DNA of 64,000 nucleotides from Cunninghamella blakesleeana (lineage: Eukaryota > Mucoromycota > Mucoromycetes > Mucorales > Cunninghamellaceae), in contig JAFCIZ010000001.1 of NCBI GenBank assembly GCA_017871115.1, positions 248,001 to 312,000 on the forward strand. The letters are read 5' to 3'. Position numbers and translations under genes: made by a program. Every line of letters starts with the position of its first letter. The stretch's first letter is position 1. Shown in pieces: positions 59,488-64,000 of this stretch. The notes under the pieces are model-generated. The model searched no databases. It was not told where the DNA came from and saw only the letters and a program-made list of their open reading frames with translations.

Positions 59488-60320
59488 TTATTCCAAAATT
59501 GTCACGTTTTGTTGTTGGTTTCCAGGATCACGAGCGTATTTTTTTAATAAATGAGACTTTCGACTTTCCCATGTATCAGGTGAATTTATATTATTATTAG
59601 TACTGTTAGTATTAGAATGGCTAGAGATAATAGGTGATTCAGGTGGAATTCTATATGTTTGATATCCTTGATGTTGTTGTTGTTGGAATTGATTAATAGA
59701 TGTAGGTGGTGATTTATTCCATTGGTAATAGGTAGATGTTCGTCTTAAGTGATGTTGATGCCTATCTCCCAACAATAATTGTCTTTCTTCTTCATCTTGA
59801 TCTCCCTTACAGCAGCAAGAAAAACAGCAACACAAATAACAAAACCCAATAATAACTAATATTAGTAAAGCAAAAAACACTATAGAAGCCATAATCCCTA
59901 AAGGTAAACTAGAAACTAATCAATAAATAAATGAATAGATAAAGAAAGAAAGGTAGTAAGAGTAAGTACTATATTAAAACCCCATTTCTATGTATATTAT
60001 TTATATATAGATTACATTCACACTGTTTATAATAATAATCATTCACTGGGCAATAATCCATAGTTTTATTTACAACACCAAACCAATTGCCTTCTATACA
60101 TTTATTTAAACTCGCACAAAAAGCACAACCTGGATTGATAACACAAGAAGCGCAGTCTTTCCATTGAATACATACTATTTAATAAAAAAGAAAGAAATAA
60201 AGAATAATAACTTTGATTTATTATATTAATCCTATTCAGCAACTTTTTTCTTTGTTTTTACTTTCTTTTTTTGTTAAGTGACAATAGTTTACCATTTAAA
60301 GGATCTTGTAAAACATTCAT
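59488..60320 (-). CDS. PSI-domain single-pass membrane protein
   Basis: Exons 60293-60320, 60016-60174 and 59488-59897 join in frame to 198 residues. MNVLQDPLN leads into a PSI (plexin) cysteine module: VCIQWKDCASCVINPGCAFC, ASLNKCIEGNWFG, MDYCPVNDYYYKQCE. A membrane segment follows (IMASIVFFALLILVIIGFCY), with a Cys-rich juxtamembrane stretch LCCCFSCCCKG that may be palmitoylated. The tail is acidic, Gln/Asn/Ser-rich (GDQDEEERQLLLGDRHQHHL) and presumably cytosolic. An extracytoplasmic N-terminal PSI domain would need a signal peptide, which this start does not provide. An upstream exon may therefore be missing from the model. The function is unknown. Confidence 0.68.
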
Positions 60321-60671
60321 TTGAACTTGTTTTAATTATGTAGTTATAATAAAAAAAATTGTATCACTTTCTTTTTTTAAAAAACTAATTATATATAATA
60401 GTATAAAATAAATAAAATTGTAATAAAGGGGTGGAAGGAAAAAAAAAAAAAAAAAAAAAAAAAAAGAGAGAAAGAAAGGAAAAAAATTTCTTGTGCAAAA
60501 TAGGTAAAAAAATACATACTATTTTATTTTAACATCCGCCATTTATCTTTTTTCTTTGAAGCATACCTGGATCAAAAAAATATATTATGTCCATGCTTCA
60601 AAATATATATACTTGCGTAAATAATAAATCAATTAACTAGAGGATTTTATTAAATAACAATATAATGACAC

Positions 60672-60702
<31 letters not shown>

Positions 60703-61185
60703 ATATATGTGTTTGTAATAAACTCATTTTTATACAACAATCTTAATTTTCCTTTGACTTTTTTAAAGAATCATACCCAACCCGTATAATCCACCTGCCT
60801 CATAAACACCAAACGGATCGACTTGAAAGTATAATCATTATCTTTATATGTAAACTATAAACTAATAAAAAAATATGAAGATACACAAGGTATATTTTTT
60901 TTTTACTATGTATAAAGCTGATTAAGCCTTACTTATTCTTTCGCCGTCTTAATGCAAAGCGAAGGGTGCAATATATCTATATTCACCAAAGCGTCAAAAA
61001 GATAATAAATATGTATAAAAAGGGTAATGATCATTATAATACTTAAAACTTTTATAATATTTTTTAAAAAAAAGTAATACAAATATTTAAGTTTAATTAA
61101 AATTTTATGTGTGTATATTTATTTTGTATAATCTAATAAGATAATAGCTTTTTTAAAAAAAATTAAATAAAATTTAATATGTAAA

Positions 61186-61216
<31 letters not shown>

Positions 61217-61477
61217 ACAATTGAATGTATATAAAATAAAAACTGTAAAAAATTTATCAATTTTTATTTTTTATTTCCTTCCAAAAAGGATTTGTGCAAA
61301 GGAGTGGTTTCCATTTTTGGAATTTAAAACTCAATTTATTATATTTTATTATAATTTTTTTCCACTCATTATTTTTTTTATTTTTCTTCTTTTTCTTCTC
61401 TCTCATTACCTTTTTTCTCCTTTAAATAATTATTTTTTGGTGTTCAAGTTTGTTATTATACCTTTCAAATAAAAATA
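60321..61477. other. Divergent region between the PSI-domain and AP180 genes
   Basis: This 1.2-kb region contains an A25 run at about 60,438-60,466 and a 10-bp perfect inverted repeat at 60,555-60,602. A less AT-biased patch lies at about 60,775-60,830 and another at about 60,920-61,000. It could hold unrecognised 5' exons of the PSI gene. AT microsatellites lie at about 60,674-60,692 and 61,193-61,215. Confidence 0.45.
60555..60602. repeat. Perfect 10-bp inverted repeat (potential stem-loop)
   Basis: TTTGAAGCAT at 60,555-60,564 is matched by ATGCTTCAAA at 60,593-60,602, with a 28-base loop. It could be a regulatory hairpin, part of a noncoding RNA or a repeat terminus. No family was recognised. 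Confidence 0.7.
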
Positions 61478-63791
61478 ATGGAAACGGCCGTTAGAAAAGC
61501 TACCAGGTTGGATTATAATCCTCCAAAACACAAGCATTTATCAAGTATATATCAATTTATATTTATATTTATTTTATTTTATGTATATATAATATCAAGA
61601 TGATATATAATAACCTTTTTTTTTTAAAAAAAAAAAACTATTTATTATGTGTATATAGCTCTAGTTTCATTAACTTATCATAATCCTGCTATTATTGGTG
61701 AAATGTTGGATTTATTAGAACGTCGACATCGAGAAAACTCTTGGATTGTAAGTATTTTTTTTTTTTAAAAAAAAAAAAGTAAAACGAGGGTTAATAGATA
61801 AAGGAAGAGAGAGTGTGTGTGTGTGTGCGTGTGGGTTAGAAGGAAAAATATAAAAAAATAACAATAGATACTAATAAAATACAATTCTTTTTTTTATTTT
61901 ATTTTGTATTATTTTATATTATATAGATGTCATTTAAAGTACTTGCCATTATACATGTATTAATGCGACAAGGCAATGGAGATAGAACCATATCCTATGT
62001 GGAGGGACATCCTGCATGTTTAGATACAACACGTTTAAGAGAAAAATCTTCAGGAGTTATTCATATTCAAAATATTTATTTATATACAGCTTATTTGCAA
62101 CAAAAAGTAGATGCTTATCGTGAATTAAAAATCGATTATGTGAAAGCAACAATGGCTAATAAAGTGGGACGTTTAAGACGATTATCCATTAAGGATGGTT
62201 TATTAAAAGAAACTTCAGTATTACAAAAACAATTAGGAAGCTTATTAAAATGCAGAGTAAGCCAATAATAATAATAATATAGTGTTATGATAATATATAT
62301 ATGATCTTTATTCATTAATATAAATATATTTCTTTTATCTCGTATTTCATATATATATAGTTCGTATTGGATGATGTAGATAATACTATCAGTTTATTTG
62401 CATTTCGACTAGTGGTAGAGGATTTATTAATTCTATTTCAAGCTATTAATGAAGGTGTTGTGAATATATTAGGTAGGCTCTCTTATTTATTAAGAAAATA
62501 GAAAAAAAAAGATGCATAAAGTATAAATACACATATAAACTTATCAATATCTTTTATTATTTTAGAACATTATTTTGCAATGTCAAAAACAGATGCCCGG
62601 GCTTCTTTAGATATTTACAGACGATTTGCTAAACAAACCGAAACTGTTACTCAATTTTTGGATCGCGCCAAACGTTTTCAACATGAAATGCAAATATCCA
62701 TTCCTGCAACTAAACATGTAAGTAAATAAATAAAGTAGTATTTTATTTTAATAGAATAAATAAAAGCGAAGGGAAAACAAAGTAATATAAATAAATAAAA
62801 AGAGCGGATATTAATATGTATGTATTTATACATGACTCTTCTATTCATATTATTTTAGGCACCCTTGTCACTAGCAGCTGCTTTAGAAGAATACTTGAAC
62901 GATTTAAGTGACCAACCATCTCCAAAGAACAATAGCAATATAGGTAATTATCTAAAAATAGTCATTTGTACTACATAAGGATTTAAATGGTCGATTTCCT
63001 TTTTTATATATTTTACTCGATTTTATTATTTATTCACGTCTTCTTATTTTTATTTTTCTGATTATTATTATTATGTAGTGACAAATGAAACTACACCACC
63101 TCAGCGTAAAGAACCAGAACAACCAAAAGAATTGATCGACTTTTTTGCTAGTTTGGAAAATGATCAATTAATAACTTCGTCAGCTTCACCTACAACTACC
63201 CCACAACCAAATTTACATAATCCTTTCCGTAATACAATGATGGCTAATCCAGCACAGTTAAATATTAATAATAATACTAATAATAATAATATAATGAACG
63301 ATTTATCCCTTTTAAATCAACCAACTCTTACAACAACCCCTACAACAACAACTAATATGATGTTCGGTACTGGTTTGCAACAACCCATTTCTACAACATC
63401 TATGAATACTTTTTCATTGCCAAACACTCTATCTATAGCACCAGCACCTACATCATCATTATCATCATCTAATGCTAATCCTTTTAGATCGAATACTATG
63501 CCGCAACTTAGTACCATACCTAATATGTCATCTTCATCATCTACTACTACTACTACTTTTAATACAAATCAACTTACTCTATATCAACCTAATCAACAGC
63601 AACAACCTGATATTTTATCTTCACCTTTATCAAATCCCTTTTCACAACAACAACAGCAACAGCAACAATTTCAACCAACTCAAATAATAGGAATGAATAA
63701 TGGATCGAACCCCTTTTCTTTTAACACACCTCTTCAGCAATCGCAACCTCAACAGCCTCAACAACAGCAATGGGGTTCTTCAGTTTTTTAA
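61478..63791 (+). CDS. AP180/CALM-type clathrin assembly protein (ANTH domain)
   Basis: Seven exons (61478-61544, 61659-61747, 61927-62256, 62361-62472, 62566-62717, 62859-62943, 63079-63791) give 515 residues. The ANTH domain begins METAVRKATRLDYNPPKHKH, whose Lys/His cluster fits the PtdIns(4,5)P2-binding motif. It continues with LVSLTYHNPAIIGEMLDLLE, SFKVLAIIHVLMRQG and YTAYLQQKVDAYREL. LVVEDLLILFQAINEGVVNI, HYFAMSKTDARASLDIYRRF and FLDRAKRFQHEMQISIPATK follow. The tail has a clathrin-box-like LIDFF and four NPF motifs (NPFRNT, NPFRSN, NPFSQ, NPFSFN) in Asn/Thr/Gln-rich sequence; NPF binds EH-domain endocytic proteins. The family recruits clathrin and cargo at the plasma membrane. This matches yeast YAP1801/1802. 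Start and stop are unambiguous. Confidence 0.95.
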
Positions 63792-64000
63792 ACCATATAA
63801 AAAAAATTGGCACTTTTTATTTTTTTAATTTTATTTTTTAATTTATTTGCATTACAATCACTTCTTAATATACTTAAAAAAAAAGACATCATTTAAATAA
63901 AAATCATTTTTTTCCTTTAAAAAAAGTATTGTTAAAAATTTGCATAATAATATTTTAATCAACAAATTGATAAATAGTAAAAGATCATATCTTTTGAAAC
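63792..64000. other. 3' flank of the AP180 gene at the window edge
   Basis: The flank is AT-rich noncoding sequence with AATAAA-like words. No other feature is visible before the window ends. Confidence 0.5.

Noticed and set aside
60920..61000. Possible spliceosomal U5-like RNA (CTTTCGCC word)
   Set aside because: The conserved U5 loop sequence is absent and no stem could be completed.

Overview
The window is nuclear DNA of a fungus. It is very AT-rich, carries spliceosomal introns of roughly 50-250 bases (GTA...TAG borders) and holds about one protein gene per 3 kb on both strands. The gene set points the same way: a long-chain alcohol oxidase, an alpha-arrestin with PY motifs, a RAN1/VHS1-type kinase, a MAK32-type pfkB protein, an exosome CSL4 and a mitochondrial SUV3 helicase. 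The AT bias, an intracellular GH5 enzyme and a small beta-trefoil lectin suggest an early-diverging lineage such as Mucoromycota. That placement is inference, not proof.

Layout. 0.8-11.5 kb is a run of minus-strand genes: a DnaJ/Hsp40 co-chaperone, an arrestin-like trafficking adaptor, SUV3 and the U3 snoRNP protein UTP13. 12.8-15.3 kb holds the long-chain alcohol oxidase on the plus strand. 15.6-18.1 kb is gene-poor and contains copy A of a dispersed repeat. 18.4-32.1 kb holds an alpha/beta hydrolase, S-adenosylmethionine synthetase, a multi-span membrane protein (probably TLC domain), a histidine phosphatase, an intracellular GH5 glycosidase and a Ser/Thr kinase. A 4-kb gene-free stretch upstream of the kinase follows. 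36.2-38.7 kb is a sugar transporter. 38.7-41.7 kb is again gene-poor and holds copy B of the repeat in inverted orientation. 41.7-63.8 kb is dense: a BSD-domain protein, a beta-trefoil lectin-like protein, a type II Golgi glycosyltransferase-like protein, CSL4, a MAK32-like protein, an FHA/winged-helix regulator, a histidine acid phosphatase, a bHLH factor, a PSI-domain membrane protein and an AP180-type clathrin adaptor. In total 22 protein genes are supported. No rRNA, tRNA or CRISPR array was recognised.

How the genes relate. There is no operon or obvious metabolic cluster. Three genes serve RNA metabolism (SUV3 in mitochondria, UTP13 in the SSU processome, CSL4 in the exosome). Two act in endocytic cargo handling (arrestin adaptor, AP180). 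Three are regulators (kinase, FHA/winged-helix, bHLH). Several neighbours are divergent with short shared upstream regions (lectin/glycosyltransferase, CSL4/MAK32-like, phosphatase/GH5, FHA protein/acid phosphatase).

Most notable observations. (1) Two long, diverged inverted copies of an unrecognised repeat lie about 21.5 kb apart. (2) Perfect T-run/A-run palindromes recur in introns and at promoters. (3) The DnaJ gene has a 14-base microexon. (4) The MAK32-like protein has Asn where pfkB kinases have the catalytic Asp. (5) The glycosyltransferase-like gene can make two alternative membrane-anchoring N-termini through intron splicing or retention. Exon borders were deduced by eye from reading frame and splice consensus.
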